Shown here in pieces: positions 27,300 through 36,699 of a DNA stretch of 64,000 nucleotides (the stretch's first letter is position 1; the number at the start of each line of letters is the position of its first letter). The stretch lies in NCBI RefSeq assembly GCF_012848475.1, contig NZ_CP051666.1:953501-1017500 (forward strand), written 5' to 3'. The translations under genes were made by a program, and so were the position numbers. Source of the DNA: Marinobacterium sp. LSUCC0821 (GTDB lineage Bacteria > Pseudomonadota > Gammaproteobacteria > Pseudomonadales > Balneatricaceae). The notes under the pieces were generated by a model. It ran no database searches and was not told where the DNA came from. It saw nothing but the letters and a program-made list of their open reading frames with translations.

Positions 27300-27317
27300 C
27301 CGCCCCATTTGGGGCGG
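27293..27317 (-). terminator. Terminator of the edd-eda operon
   Basis: CCGCCCC and GGGGCGG form a 7-bp stem around ATTT, followed on the minus strand by seven T. The T-tract is also the edge of dispersed element A. Confidence 0.9.
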
Positions 27318-27366
27318 CTAAAAGTGCGCTCTCGCGCTAGTTTCCACGACCTTTAGGAAACGGACC

Positions 27367-28002
27367 CTACAGGGCTGCTGCCTTAGCAACAGCTTCTGAA
27401 GCTAGTTTGGTAATACCTGCCCAATCTTTCGCATCGACAAGATCTTGCGGTACTACCCAAGAACCACCTACCACACTAACGTTGGATAGGCTTAGGTAAT
27501 CGGTAAAGTTATTTGGGCCAATGCCGCCTGTTGGGCAGAATTGAACCTGCGGGAAAGGACCAGCGATCGACTTCAACATTTTAGGACCGCCCGCCGCTTC
27601 GGCTGGGAAGAACTTAAACGAGGTGAAGCCATACTCCATGCCACGCATCAGCTCCGACACGGTGCTAATAGCTGGCAGGTAAGGGATATCCGATTCGGCA
27701 CCCGCTTTAAGAAGCGCGTCAGTTGCACCTGGGCTTATGGCAAAAGCACCGCCCGCATCTTGCACCGCTTTCAGCTCTTCAGCCGTTGTTACGGTACCTG
27801 CACCCACCAATACGTCAGAGACGTTATGTGCAATCTCACGAATCACATCCAGTGCAGACTCTGTGCGAAGTGTCACTTCAAGCACCTTTAGTCCACCCGC
27901 TTTAAGGGCTTCTGCAATTGGTACTGCGTCTTCAACGCGATCAATGACAAGGACCGGCATCACCGGTGAAGTTGTTAATAGTGCTTCAGCTTGCGTACTC
28001 AT
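27367..28002 (-). CDS. eda: KDPG aldolase (2-dehydro-3-deoxy-phosphogluconate aldolase)
   Basis: A 211-residue class I aldolase that cleaves KDPG to pyruvate and glyceraldehyde 3-phosphate. The Schiff-base lysine lies in [14 protein letters not shown], the catalytic glutamate in [11 protein letters not shown], and [10 protein letters not shown] and [10 protein letters not shown] are phosphate-binding loops. ATG 28002 (MSTQAEALL) is preceded by GGAGAG; a longer frame from 28119 would overlap edd by 98 bases. It forms an operon with edd. Confidence 0.96.
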   Translation of the reverse strand: MSTQAEALLTTSPVMPVLVIDRVEDAVPIAEALKAGGLKVLEVTLRTESALDVIREIAHNVSDVLVGAGTVTTAEELKAVQDAGGAFAISPGATDALLKAGAESDIPYLPAISTVSELMRGMEYGFTSFKFFPAEAAGGPKMLKSIAGPFPQVQFCPTGGIGPNNFTDYLSLSNVSVVGGSWVVPQDLVDAKDWAGITKLASEAVAKAAAL

Positions 28003-28021
28003 TATCTCTCCGAATCCCTGC

Positions 28022-29851
28022 TTAGCTTTTCTGAATCGAGTTAAATAGAACAGAGGCACCCTGCTCTGCACCCGAAACCAACTGCCGCATCCCTGCGAAC
28101 ATTTCTCGTCCCCAGCCAAATTGATGGCTGGCTAAATCTGCTGTTGCCGCCTCACGTGCAGCAAGCGTCGACTCATCGACCAATAGGGTTAGATCACCGG
28201 TGTTTGCATCCAAGCGAATCATGTCGCCATCCTGCACCTTAGCAATCAGACCACCGTGCAAAGCTTCTGGCGTTAGGTGGATCGCTGCTGGCACCTTACC
28301 CGATGCACCTGACATACGACCATCAGTCACAAGAGCCACTTTAAAACCGCGATCCTGTAGTGAACCTAACATTGGCGTTAGCTTGTGAAGTTCTGGCATA
28401 CCCATGGCCGCTGGGCCCTGGAAGCGCACGACCACTACACAGTCTCGATCAAGCTTACCCGCATCAAATAGCGCTTTAAGATCATCCTGCTCATGCAGCA
28501 CGACAGCAGGCGCTTCGATAACAAAGCGGTCTGACGGTACTGAAGAGACCTTAATCACTGAACGACCTAGATTACCTTTCAGCAGTTTGACACCACCGTT
28601 TGCAGCAAATGGCTGAGCAGCGGTACTAATTACTTCAGAATCAAGCGAAACCTCTGGACCTTCACGCCATACAAGCTGGCCATTATTGATGAAAGGCTCT
28701 TGTACATAATCTGCCAAGCCGTTACCGAAAACTGTCTTAACATCGTCGTGAATAAGACCCGCTTTAAGCAGTTCACGTACCAACAGCGACATACCACCCG
28801 CAGCTTGGAAGTGGTTAATATCAGCACTGCCATTTGGATAGATGCGCGTGATAAGCGGAACTAGATCCGAAAGATCTGAGAAGTCATCCCAGTTCACAAT
28901 GACACCGGCTGCACGCGCCATCGCAATGATGTGCATGGTGTGGTTGGTTGATCCACCTGTAGCCAAAAGCGCCACGATACCGTTAACAATCGCCTTCTCA
29001 TCAATAACCTGATAGAGCGGACGGTAATCACTACCCTGAGCTGTGATACGACAAGCCTGCTCAGCAGCAGCTTTAGTCAACTCATCACGTAGCGGTGTAT
29101 ATGGATTGATAAATGAAGAACCCGGTAGATGAAGACCCATCGCCTCCATTAGCAACTGGTTAGAGTTCGCTGTGCCGTAGAAGGTACAAGTACCAGCACT
29201 GTGGTAAGAGTCCATTTCACACTGTAACAGTGCATCACGACCCACCTTACCCTCTGCATACTCCTGACGAATACGCGCCTTCTCTTTGTTTGGAAGACCG
29301 CTCGGCATTGGGCCTGCAGGAACAAAAATCACAGGCAAGTGACCAAAACTCAACGCACCAATCAACAGACCCGGCACGATCTTGTCACAAACGCCCAAAC
29401 ATAGAGCGGCATCAAACATGTTGTGAGTAAGACCTACGGCAGTCGACATGGCGATCTGATCGCGACTAAAGAGACTCAACTCCATACCTGGCTGACCCTG
29501 GGTCACGCCATCACACATTGCTGGGACACAACCTGCAACCTGAGCAGTACCGCCCATACCAGCAACAGCATTTTTGATCAGTTCAGGGAAGTGCTGGAAC
29601 GGTTGATGAGCAGAGACCATATCGTTGTAGGCTGAGATGATGCCAACGTTCGCGCTGTTCATAAGCTTGAGCGTATCTTTCTCAGAAGATCCGCATGCCG
29701 CAATACCGTGTGCCAAGTTACCGCAGGCAAGAGTAGAACGCGCCACTTTGGAATCTTTAGCTGCTTCCATACGCGCAACGTAATCGGCACGGGTCTCACG
29801 ACTGCGCTCAATAATGCGTTGTGTGATTTCAACCAACTTAGGATGCTTCAC
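28022..29851 (-). CDS. edd: 6-phosphogluconate dehydratase
   Basis: A 609-residue Fe-S dehydratase of the IlvD/Edd family that converts 6-phosphogluconate to KDPG. Cluster-ligand cysteines are visible in [19 protein letters not shown], in [12 protein letters not shown] and in [15 protein letters not shown]. The block [16 protein letters not shown] is the C-terminal active-site segment. Length matches family members. A perfect HexR-type box lies 45 bases before the start codon. Confidence 0.97.
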   Translation of the reverse strand: MKHPKLVEITQRIIERSRETRADYVARMEAAKDSKVARSTLACGNLAHGIAACGSSEKDTLKLMNSANVGIISAYNDMVSAHQPFQHFPELIKNAVAGMGGTAQVAGCVPAMCDGVTQGQPGMELSLFSRDQIAMSTAVGLTHNMFDAALCLGVCDKIVPGLLIGALSFGHLPVIFVPAGPMPSGLPNKEKARIRQEYAEGKVGRDALLQCEMDSYHSAGTCTFYGTANSNQLLMEAMGLHLPGSSFINPYTPLRDELTKAAAEQACRITAQGSDYRPLYQVIDEKAIVNGIVALLATGGSTNHTMHIIAMARAAGVIVNWDDFSDLSDLVPLITRIYPNGSADINHFQAAGGMSLLVRELLKAGLIHDDVKTVFGNGLADYVQEPFINNGQLVWREGPEVSLDSEVISTAAQPFAANGGVKLLKGNLGRSVIKVSSVPSDRFVIEAPAVVLHEQDDLKALFDAGKLDRDCVVVVRFQGPAAMGMPELHKLTPMLGSLQDRGFKVALVTDGRMSGASGKVPAAIHLTPEALHGGLIAKVQDGDMIRLDANTGDLTLLVDESTLAAREAATADLASHQFGWGREMFAGMRQLVSGAEQGASVLFNSIQKS

Positions 29852-29895
29852 AGGTCACTTCCTTTTATCTTTGTTTGAAGAGCAAAAAGCTCCTA

Positions 29896-29910
29896 TGTAA
29901 TTAAATTACA
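29896..29910. promoter_or_regulatory. HexR operator upstream of edd
   Basis: TGTAATTAAATTACA is a perfect inverted repeat apart from its central base. It matches the published gammaproteobacterial HexR consensus of TGTAAT-N3-ATTACA form. Repression would be relieved by KDPG in known systems. Confidence 0.8.
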
Positions 29911-30046
29911 TTTTAGACATCAAAAATCGGAGTAACAAGCAATTTTTTGGAATATTTACGTAAATAAGTTAGCAATCTCTAGTTAATAGAGACAAAAGCC
30001 TCAACTTAGAACTTTTATAACTTCTATCAGTCAGTAAACTACCTGC

Positions 30047-31738
30047 ATGGATAGCCAACCGCACAATCAGCCAAAAGCGCAGTCGCTAGAAGATCCCTTC
30101 TACTACCTAGCTAACGCCAACACGCTTATTCACTGGGTGATGAGACTGCACGCAGATCTGCTCAATGAGAGCGAGAGAGCTTTGATTGGTCACTACCTTA
30201 GCCTCCCCAAAAATGCTCAAGCACTTCTGATACGTATGATCATGCGTACCCAAACCATCTACAGAGCTTCGCAACTTCAGCACTACGCAGAAATTGGTAG
30301 CGATATTGAAGAGCTAGCAACTCAATTGGAGCAATGTGATCTGATTGAGAGAGACCCTCTCTTAGAGCTCAATGAAGTAGCAGATCTAATTAATAAAGAG
30401 GAGTTACTCGCACTTGCGAAGCGATTTATCCCAACACCACTGGCCAAATCGAGTTCAAAGAGGGCTTTGTTAGAGCTACTAAACGTTCAATCCCTACCCG
30501 CCAAGCGACTGAGCGAATGGCTAGCAGTACCTACAGACTCATTTAAACTCAAATGCCAGCCACTCTTTGATCGTCTGCGTTTAATGTTCTTTGGCAACCA
30601 AAGACAGAGCTGGAGTGAATTTGTTGTTACGGAGTTGGGTTACTTTAACTATGAGCCGATCCAACTGGATGACTCATCACGCGCATTTCACCATCGTACA
30701 GAGGTGGATCAATACCTAGCGCTAAACGCTATTTATGAAGAGTCCGAAACAACACCTCTTCCCGAGCGAATTATCAGAGCTCAAGAGATCATGCCGATCA
30801 ATAGCTGGATTGCCGGTCGTCACGGGCGGTTGCTATACAACCTAGGACAAGAGGCCGAGAGAGCCGCAGATATAGATACTGCACTCTCGTTATACGAAGC
30901 ATCTAGCTTAGGTGATGCTTTGATTCGTGAGCTTCGCCTGCTCGAAAAAAGTGAGCGCTACGAAGCCATAGCTCCTCGCATCACAGGCTATCGCCAAGAG
31001 AGCCCGTACACACCAACCCCCTTGCAAGAGCTATTGATAAATCGTGTTGAAAAACGATTGAGCAAAAAACTGAGTACACCGTTCACTCCTATCATCCTTA
31101 AAGAGCCCGAACGAATTAATTTAACGACGCCTAAACTGGACACACTTAGGGTCGAACAGACCACTGCCCTGGCGTTGGGTAACGATAGCAATACTCTCTT
31201 CTACGTCGAAAACTGCTTGATCAACACTCTGTTTGGCCTACTCTTTTGGGATGTTCTCTACGCACCTATTCCAGGAGCCTTCTTTCACCCATTCCAAGCT
31301 CAACCTGCAGATCTCTATCGCAGCAATTTCAAAGAGCAGAGAGCAGATCTTATTCAAGAGTGCTTTAACCGTTTGGATAACGGGGACTACCAAGGGGCTA
31401 TACGCGATCGTTACCAAGAGAAATATGGCATCACCAATAGCTTTATTCACTGGGGAGTCGTCTCTAAGGAACTGATAGAGCTGGCGTTAGAGATCATTCC
31501 AGCACAACACCTTCGAAAGATATTCGAGCGTCTTCTCAGTGACTTACGCAACCATCGCAGCGGTTTTCCCGATCTTATTGAGTTCAACCTAAAAGAGAGA
31601 AACTACCGGTTGATTGAGGTAAAAGGGCCCGGTGATCGCCTTCAAGATAATCAGAAGCTCTGGCTGGATTACTTTGTTGAACAAGAGATTCCTAGCGCCG
31701 TCTGTTGGGTCGAGTGGCAACAGGATGATGCACAGTGA
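30047..31738 (+). CDS. VRR-NUC domain nuclease (bacterial FAN1-like)
   Basis: A 563-residue protein. The C-terminal VRR-NUC nuclease domain (about 450-560) shows the catalytic pattern RSGFPDLIEF ... LIEVKGPGDRLQDNQKLWLDYF, where the Asp, Glu and Lys bind metal. The N-terminal part resembles the SAP/TPR region of FAN1-type nucleases (LADLINKEELLALAKRF and helical repeats with ASSLGDALIREL). FAN1 family enzymes cut structured DNA and unhook interstrand crosslinks. The stop codon overlaps the start codon of the downstream helicase gene (GTGA), so they are likely partners. Confidence 0.88.
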   Translation: MDSQPHNQPKAQSLEDPFYYLANANTLIHWVMRLHADLLNESERALIGHYLSLPKNAQALLIRMIMRTQTIYRASQLQHYAEIGSDIEELATQLEQCDLIERDPLLELNEVADLINKEELLALAKRFIPTPLAKSSSKRALLELLNVQSLPAKRLSEWLAVPTDSFKLKCQPLFDRLRLMFFGNQRQSWSEFVVTELGYFNYEPIQLDDSSRAFHHRTEVDQYLALNAIYEESETTPLPERIIRAQEIMPINSWIAGRHGRLLYNLGQEAERAADIDTALSLYEASSLGDALIRELRLLEKSERYEAIAPRITGYRQESPYTPTPLQELLINRVEKRLSKKLSTPFTPIILKEPERINLTTPKLDTLRVEQTTALALGNDSNTLFYVENCLINTLFGLLFWDVLYAPIPGAFFHPFQAQPADLYRSNFKEQRADLIQECFNRLDNGDYQGAIRDRYQEKYGITNSFIHWGVVSKELIELALEIIPAQHLRKIFERLLSDLRNHRSGFPDLIEFNLKERNYRLIEVKGPGDRLQDNQKLWLDYFVEQEIPSAVCWVEWQQDDAQ

Positions 31739-33987
31739 GTAATCGTATTTCGGTTCGCTCTCTCTGTGAATTTACCGACCGCATCGGTGACATTGACCAT
31801 CGCTATACGCCTGCTCCGACAGCACTTGAAGGAATCGAGGGTCACCAACGTCTGCAAAAGCGACGCGGTGCAAGCTATCAAAGTGAATATCCCATCGAAC
31901 AGAGTTTTGAAGAGATCACTGTTCGCGGCCGCTGTGATGGTTTTGATCGAAGCAAACAGCTCGTCGAGGAGATTAAGACCTATCGCGGTGATTTAGAGCG
32001 CCAATCACTAGGCCAACGCAATCTGCACCTAGCACAGCTTAGAAGCTACGGTGCAATGATATGCCTAGAGCAGGATTGGAAGCGCATCAACCTTAAACTC
32101 AGCTACCTAGAGATCACCAGCGATGAGGTGACAGAGATTGAGTTTACCGCCACCGCCGACGAGCTAATGAACGAACTTGAAGCGCGTGTAGAGCATTTCA
32201 AACATTGGCAAAATCGACTCAACCAGCACCGCGCTGCAAGAGACCAATCACTCAAAGAGCTTAGCTTCCCTTACAGTGAATTTCGCAAAGGGCAGCGAGA
32301 GCTTGCTGAATCAGTCTTTAAAGCGGCCAAAACCCAGCGCGACCTGCTAATAGAGGCGCCAACCGGATCAGGCAAAACCCTTGGTACGCTCTACCCTAGC
32401 TTAAAGGCCGTTGCAGCAGATGGACTCACCAACCTCTTCTATCTAACCACTCGCAATACGGCTAGAAAAGTGGCGTTTGATGGCATCAACCAATTAAGGG
32501 AAGGTCAACCTAAGCTCATCGCTGTTGAGTTGGTCGCTAAAGAGAGTGGATGTATTGAGCCAGACAAGTTGTGCCAAGCCGATAGCTGCCCACTCGCAAA
32601 GGGGTTCTTTGATCGGTTACCCAATGCCAGAGAAGTGGCATACAGCTTGAACTGGACGAATCTAGAGAGCGAAGCGCTTCGGAAAATTTCCGAAAAACAT
32701 CAGATATGTCCCTACTATTTCGGACAGGAGATGGCACGTTGGGCTGATATCGTTGTGGCGGACATTAACCAGTATCTAGCACCTACAGCGATACTCAGTG
32801 GTTACCTGCACCAGGATGAGTGGCAAACCCTCGCACTTGTTGATGAGGCGCACAACCTAGTGACGCGATGTCGCGACCTCTACTCGATAGAGCTCAAACA
32901 GAGCGACTTCAAGATTGATATTCCAGCCACAGAGCAAACCAACAAACTCAGCAGAGCCCTTGAATCAGTGCAGCGTGCTTGGCAACAGGCGTGTAAAGAA
33001 CAGACCAGCACACCAAGCTTTGATGAGATGCCGCCCGAGAAACTCGAGTTTGCGTTACAGTCACTGGCAACAGAGCTTGGCGATCAGCTAGCCAAATCTC
33101 CAGATCAACAGGAGCTGCAAAACCTCCTCTTTTTAAGTTCGGCCTATCTAAAACTGGCAGAGCAGTTTGGCGAGCACTCCATCGTTCGACGCAGCAAAGC
33201 TAAACGTGGCCAGGCTGAACTGGCGCTGCTCAATTTAGATCCATCGTTCTTTCTGGCACCCCGCTGGGCCGACCTAAACTGCGCAATTTTGTTCTCTGCA
33301 ACACTCAAACCGTTCGACTACTACCAGAATTTACTCGGCTTCTCTGAGGATTCAGTATCAGGCTCACTCCCCTCACCCTTCAATGCGGAGCAGGTGGATG
33401 TTGAGATCGTCAAATCTATCGATACTCGCTATGCGGTCCGGGAGAGATCCGTAGTACCGATCGCACGGAAACTTGTAGAGATGTGGCGAGCAAAACCTGG
33501 CAACTACCTCTTCTTCTCTTCGAGCTTTAGTTACCTTGAAGAGATATCAGAGGCAGTTGCAGATATAGCACCTGATTTACCACTGCATAGACAAACTAGC
33601 GGTATGCGAAGTGACGAGCGCCAGCGCTATCTAGAGCAATTTTCAGATGAGAGCCAACTATTGGGTATGGCGGTACTCGGCGGGCTATTTTCTGAGGGTG
33701 TGGATCTAGTCGGGGATCGACTCATCGGAGTCGCCATAGCCACACTGGGGTTACCCCCTTTTGACCCCTTCCACGAAGTGATGCGTGAAAAATTTGAACT
33801 GCGCTTCGGAGCGGGTTACGACTACACCTACCTCTATCCTGGCATTCAAAAGGTAGTTCAAGCGGCAGGCCGCCTAATTCGCACCCATCAAGACCAGGGT
33901 AAACTGCTGTTGATCGATACTCGATTTGCTAAGCCTGAGATTATTCAGCAACTGCCAAGTTGGTGGCCTGCCCCATCCTTCAGTTAG
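31735..33987 (+). CDS. XPD/DinG-type helicase with N-terminal PD-(D/E)xK nuclease-like domain and Fe-S cysteines
   Basis: A 750-residue protein. Residues 1-170 carry a RecB/Cas4-like nuclease pattern (GRCDGF at 65-70, VEEIKTYRG at 77-85). Superfamily 2 helicase motifs follow: Walker A EAPTGSGKT (207-215), DEAH (370-373), and FSATLKPFDYY. C-terminal motifs include GLFSEGVDL and QAAGRLIRTHQDQG. Cys273, Cys280, Cys285 and Cys325 are spaced as the four ligands of the XPD/DinG [4Fe-4S] cluster. It is predicted to unwind DNA 5' to 3' with its own nuclease, in coupled expression with the VRR-NUC protein. Such pairs occur in several gammaproteobacteria; the exact repair substrate is unknown. Its end overlaps trmH by four bases. 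Confidence 0.9.
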   Translation: MSNRISVRSLCEFTDRIGDIDHRYTPAPTALEGIEGHQRLQKRRGASYQSEYPIEQSFEEITVRGRCDGFDRSKQLVEEIKTYRGDLERQSLGQRNLHLAQLRSYGAMICLEQDWKRINLKLSYLEITSDEVTEIEFTATADELMNELEARVEHFKHWQNRLNQHRAARDQSLKELSFPYSEFRKGQRELAESVFKAAKTQRDLLIEAPTGSGKTLGTLYPSLKAVAADGLTNLFYLTTRNTARKVAFDGINQLREGQPKLIAVELVAKESGCIEPDKLCQADSCPLAKGFFDRLPNAREVAYSLNWTNLESEALRKISEKHQICPYYFGQEMARWADIVVADINQYLAPTAILSGYLHQDEWQTLALVDEAHNLVTRCRDLYSIELKQSDFKIDIPATEQTNKLSRALESVQRAWQQACKEQTSTPSFDEMPPEKLEFALQSLATELGDQLAKSPDQQELQNLLFLSSAYLKLAEQFGEHSIVRRSKAKRGQAELALLNLDPSFFLAPRWADLNCAILFSATLKPFDYYQNLLGFSEDSVSGSLPSPFNAEQVDVEIVKSIDTRYAVRERSVVPIARKLVEMWRAKPGNYLFFSSSFSYLEEISEAVADIAPDLPLHRQTSGMRSDERQRYLEQFSDESQLLGMAVLGGLFSEGVDLVGDRLIGVAIATLGLPPFDPFHEVMREKFELRFGAGYDYTYLYPGIQKVVQAAGRLIRTHQDQGKLLLIDTRFAKPEIIQQLPSWWPAPSFS

Positions 33988-34736
33988 AGCAAACCCTCTC
34001 TGCGTGCCTCTTTGCGCTGCTGCCTAGAGACACGTTTCATCGCCAACAGAATATCGCGGCCACGTGCAATGATGGGTTCAAGCCCTTCACGACTCAGCAG
34101 CTCGCCATTCAAATCGAAAGCGGGGTACTCAGCTTCACACACTTGATAGTAACGAGCCAATTTAGGGTAGCGTGACTCAAAGAGGTAACGCGCTGTGCGC
34201 TCTGCAGGCAACCCCTCACGTTCATACATACCCGCATTTAAACGCTGACGTTGCGCCTCAATCAGAATAATGCCCGCGGCGGTTGATACATTAAACGACT
34301 CGACCATACCAAGCATGGGGATGATGATATGCTCATCAGCCAGTGCTGCCGCTTCGTCGCTGATACCATCCTTTTCTGCACCCATCATAATGGCACATGG
34401 CTGGGTGTAATCAACCTTACGAAAATCGACAGCGCTATCAGAAAGGTGCGCTGCATAAACTTTCATACCTTGCGACTTAACAGCTTGAACCGCATCCACA
34501 ACGCTGTCATGGGAGACAGAGTCGACCCAACGGTCACTCCCCATACTGGTACCGTTGAAACTTCGATACCCCGCTTCAGGCTCAACAAAGTGCATCTCTG
34601 CGATACCCACAGCATCGCAGTTACGAATTAACGCCGAGATATTACGCGGCTTGTGAACACGCTCTGTAATTAGCGTCAGATCCATTTGACGCTTTTGAAA
34701 AACAGCCCTCAGTCGGGCCTCTCGTTCTGGTGACAT
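33984..34736 (-). CDS. trmH: tRNA (guanosine-18-2'-O)-methyltransferase TrmH
   Basis: A 250-residue SPOUT-fold methyltransferase that modifies Gm18 in the D-loop of tRNAs. Motif 1 is RVHKPRNISALIRNCDAVGI with the catalytic arginine, motif 2 is AIMMGAEKDGIS, and motif 3 IPMLGMVESFNVSTAAGIILIEAQRQR. The C-terminal extension YFESRYPKLARYY region and a basic tail fit TrmH rather than RlmB. It converges on the helicase gene with a four-base overlap. Confidence 0.93.
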   Translation of the reverse strand: MSPEREARLRAVFQKRQMDLTLITERVHKPRNISALIRNCDAVGIAEMHFVEPEAGYRSFNGTSMGSDRWVDSVSHDSVVDAVQAVKSQGMKVYAAHLSDSAVDFRKVDYTQPCAIMMGAEKDGISDEAAALADEHIIIPMLGMVESFNVSTAAGIILIEAQRQRLNAGMYEREGLPAERTARYLFESRYPKLARYYQVCEAEYPAFDLNGELLSREGLEPIIARGRDILLAMKRVSRQQRKEARREGLL

Positions 34737-34825
34737 ATCTATTTCCTGTGCAATAGACCGAACCTTACCAAACTCTTTATAAGTTGTGCGATAATCGCGC
34801 TTTACAAAATTCTTAAGTAGTAGAT

Positions 34826-35692
34826 ATGACTGACCTACCCGCTAAAATCGCCTACCAAGGCATGCCAGGTGCCTACTCGCACCTATCTTGTACGCGTGTT
34901 CATCCAGAGCTAGAAGCTGTCGCTTGTTCAAGCTTTGCAGAAGCGATGTTTATGGTTGAGCGTGGTGAAGCGCGCCTAGCGATGATTCCGTTAGAGAACA
35001 GTACAGCCGGTCGTGTTGAAGAGATCTACCGCTTAATGCCAAAGACTCAGCTACATATCCTGGCCGAACACTTTGAGCCTGTGAACCACTGCTTACTCGC
35101 CATTCCTGGCACCAAGGTGGAGCAGCTTAAACGTGTTTGGTCACACCCTCAGGCGCTTGCACAGTGTGATGGCAACATCCGTGCGCTAGGTTTAGAACCT
35201 ATTGCAGCACTTGATACAGCGGGATCTGCAGCGGATCTTGCTGCCAACCCGACTTCAGAGCTTGGCGCTATAGCCTCCTCTCTAGCCGCTGAACTGTATG
35301 GCCTAGAGATTATCCGCGAAGGTTTCCGCGATGTGGACGGTAACACTACCCGCTTCTTGATCTTGGCACGCGATAGCAAGGTACCTGAATACGATCCATC
35401 ACAAGAGTTCATGACCTCTATCCTATTTACCGCACGCAACATTCCAGCATCGCTCTATAAAGCACTGGGTGGCTTTGCTACCAATGGCCTGAACATCCTT
35501 AAGCTTGAGAGCTACATGGCCTCAGATACGATGCAGGTGACCAGTTTCCACCTCGACGTCGCTGCCCATACCCAGCAACCAGAGATGCAACTTGCCCTAC
35601 AAGAGCTGCACTTCTTTGCTAAAGAGGTACGTGTAATGGGTACTTATGCTGCTCACCCATACCGTAAAAGCAACCTAAGGGTCGAAGACTAA
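34826..35692 (+). CDS. pheA: Prephenate dehydratase (monofunctional PheA2-type)
   Basis: A 288-residue enzyme that converts prephenate to phenylpyruvate in phenylalanine synthesis. The dehydratase lobes hold GMPGAYSHLSC and IPLENSTAGRV, and the catalytic TRF motif lies in DGNTTRFLILAR. A C-terminal ACT regulatory domain (about 200-280) contains the ESYMA segment that binds phenylalanine. There is no chorismate mutase domain, unlike the E. coli P-protein. It stands alone with a promoter gap of 89 bases from the divergent trmH. Confidence 0.94.
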   Translation: MTDLPAKIAYQGMPGAYSHLSCTRVHPELEAVACSSFAEAMFMVERGEARLAMIPLENSTAGRVEEIYRLMPKTQLHILAEHFEPVNHCLLAIPGTKVEQLKRVWSHPQALAQCDGNIRALGLEPIAALDTAGSAADLAANPTSELGAIASSLAAELYGLEIIREGFRDVDGNTTRFLILARDSKVPEYDPSQEFMTSILFTARNIPASLYKALGGFATNGLNILKLESYMASDTMQVTSFHLDVAAHTQQPEMQLALQELHFFAKEVRVMGTYAAHPYRKSNLRVED

Positions 35693-35881
35693 TAGGCTTT
35701 ATATTGCACTGCGTTATAAAAGAGCAATTTAAAGAGTAAATTGACCTAATAGTCAGCATTCAAACTATTGTGCACCGCACAAAAAAGCAGTAAATTTAAA
35801 GAGTCTAAAGGATTAGGCCGCGAACCATCCCTTGTGTTCGCATCCCTTTCTTCAAAATTTTCATCGATTTGAAGATCTTTC

Positions 35882-35908
35882 AGCCCGGCTACCTAGCCGG
35901 GTTTTTTT
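35882..35908 (+). terminator. Intrinsic terminator downstream of pheA
   Basis: CCCGGCT and AGCCGGG form a stem around ACCT, followed by seven T. It lies 190 bases past pheA; the 189-bp interval in between has no clear gene. The T-tract is the first base of dispersed element B. Confidence 0.85.
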
Positions 35909-35956
35909 ATGGCCATGGATGGCCTGTATCCTAGAAATGCAGGAGCAATTTCAAGG

Positions 35957-36127
35957 GTATGGCAGGATGTACGGTATGTCGCGGGCGCATGGATGCGCAG
36001 GAGCGACGATGGACAGGGATGTAATGTATCCTCGGCGTGTAGGAGCACGACGCCGAGGGTATGTACAGGATGTACGGTATGTCGCGGGCGCATGGATGCG
36101 CAGGAGCGACGATGGACAGGGATGGAC
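35957..36127 (+). repeat. Tandem duplication of about 65 bp inside element B
   Basis: The stretch from GTATGGCAGGATGTACGG to GACAGGGATG (35957-36022) recurs almost unchanged from 36059 to 36124, with GTATGTACAGGATGTACGG at the start. About 36 bases containing the palindrome CTCGGCGTGTAGGAGCACG lie between the copies. Confidence 0.8.
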
Positions 36128-36277
36128 GGTATCCTCGGGTTATTCGGGCTTCCTGCCCTCACCCTGCGGGCCAGCTAAAGCTGATCAAATTTGTTCCGGA
36201 CAAATTTGTGCAGGAGCACGACGCCGAGGGTATGTCGAATTACGCGCAATCCCCGGGTTATTCGGGTATTTTCTCTT

Positions 36278-36360
36278 TCGCGGCTTCAGGCTTTGCCTGA
36301 ATGCGCTCCTACGGTGTATTTACCTAGCTCCTTGTTGGAGCGCATTCCCGAAGGGAAACT
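36278..36360. repeat. Inverted pair of dispersed repeat units inside element B
   Basis: TTCGCGGCTTCAGGCTTTGC...GCGCTCCTAC (36278-36312) faces GTTGGAGCGCATTCCCGAAGG (36334-36360, one base changed from the GTAGGAG core). The second unit is cut short, its GCCGCGA end replaced by AACTACG. Confidence 0.7.
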
Positions 36361-36699
36361 ACGTCAGTATGTGCAGGAGCGACGATGGCCATGGATGGAA
36401 CGATAAAAAGCTGTTCTACCCGACTTGCGTCGGCCAGCCTTACTTTTCCCTTGTCGGAAAAGTAAGCAAAAGGACACCCCGATCCTTCGGCCTTCGGCAC
36501 ACTGCGCGCGATACTCTTTTTCTGAAGCTTATCAGGACCGCACAAGGTCGGCATCCTGCCTCCGTTGTGCTCTTCGGCCGTCCATGGCCTTAGCCTGAAA
36601 AGCTCTTAACCGAAAAAGAGCACCGTGCTCGTTCTCAGTCGGACGGGGAAACAGGGTGCCTAATTCGAATCTCGTGCCAATCGTCCACGTCCGATCGAG

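Noticed and set aside
30047-33987. Nuclease plus helicase as an anti-phage defence system
   Set aside because: Both families are known in DNA repair, and the genes sit among trmH, pheA and edd rather than defence or mobile genes. Kept as a repair pair.
35832-36593. A 253-codon frame through dispersed element B
   Set aside because: Same grounds as copy A; it starts within the terminator region of pheA and contains the internal tandem duplication.
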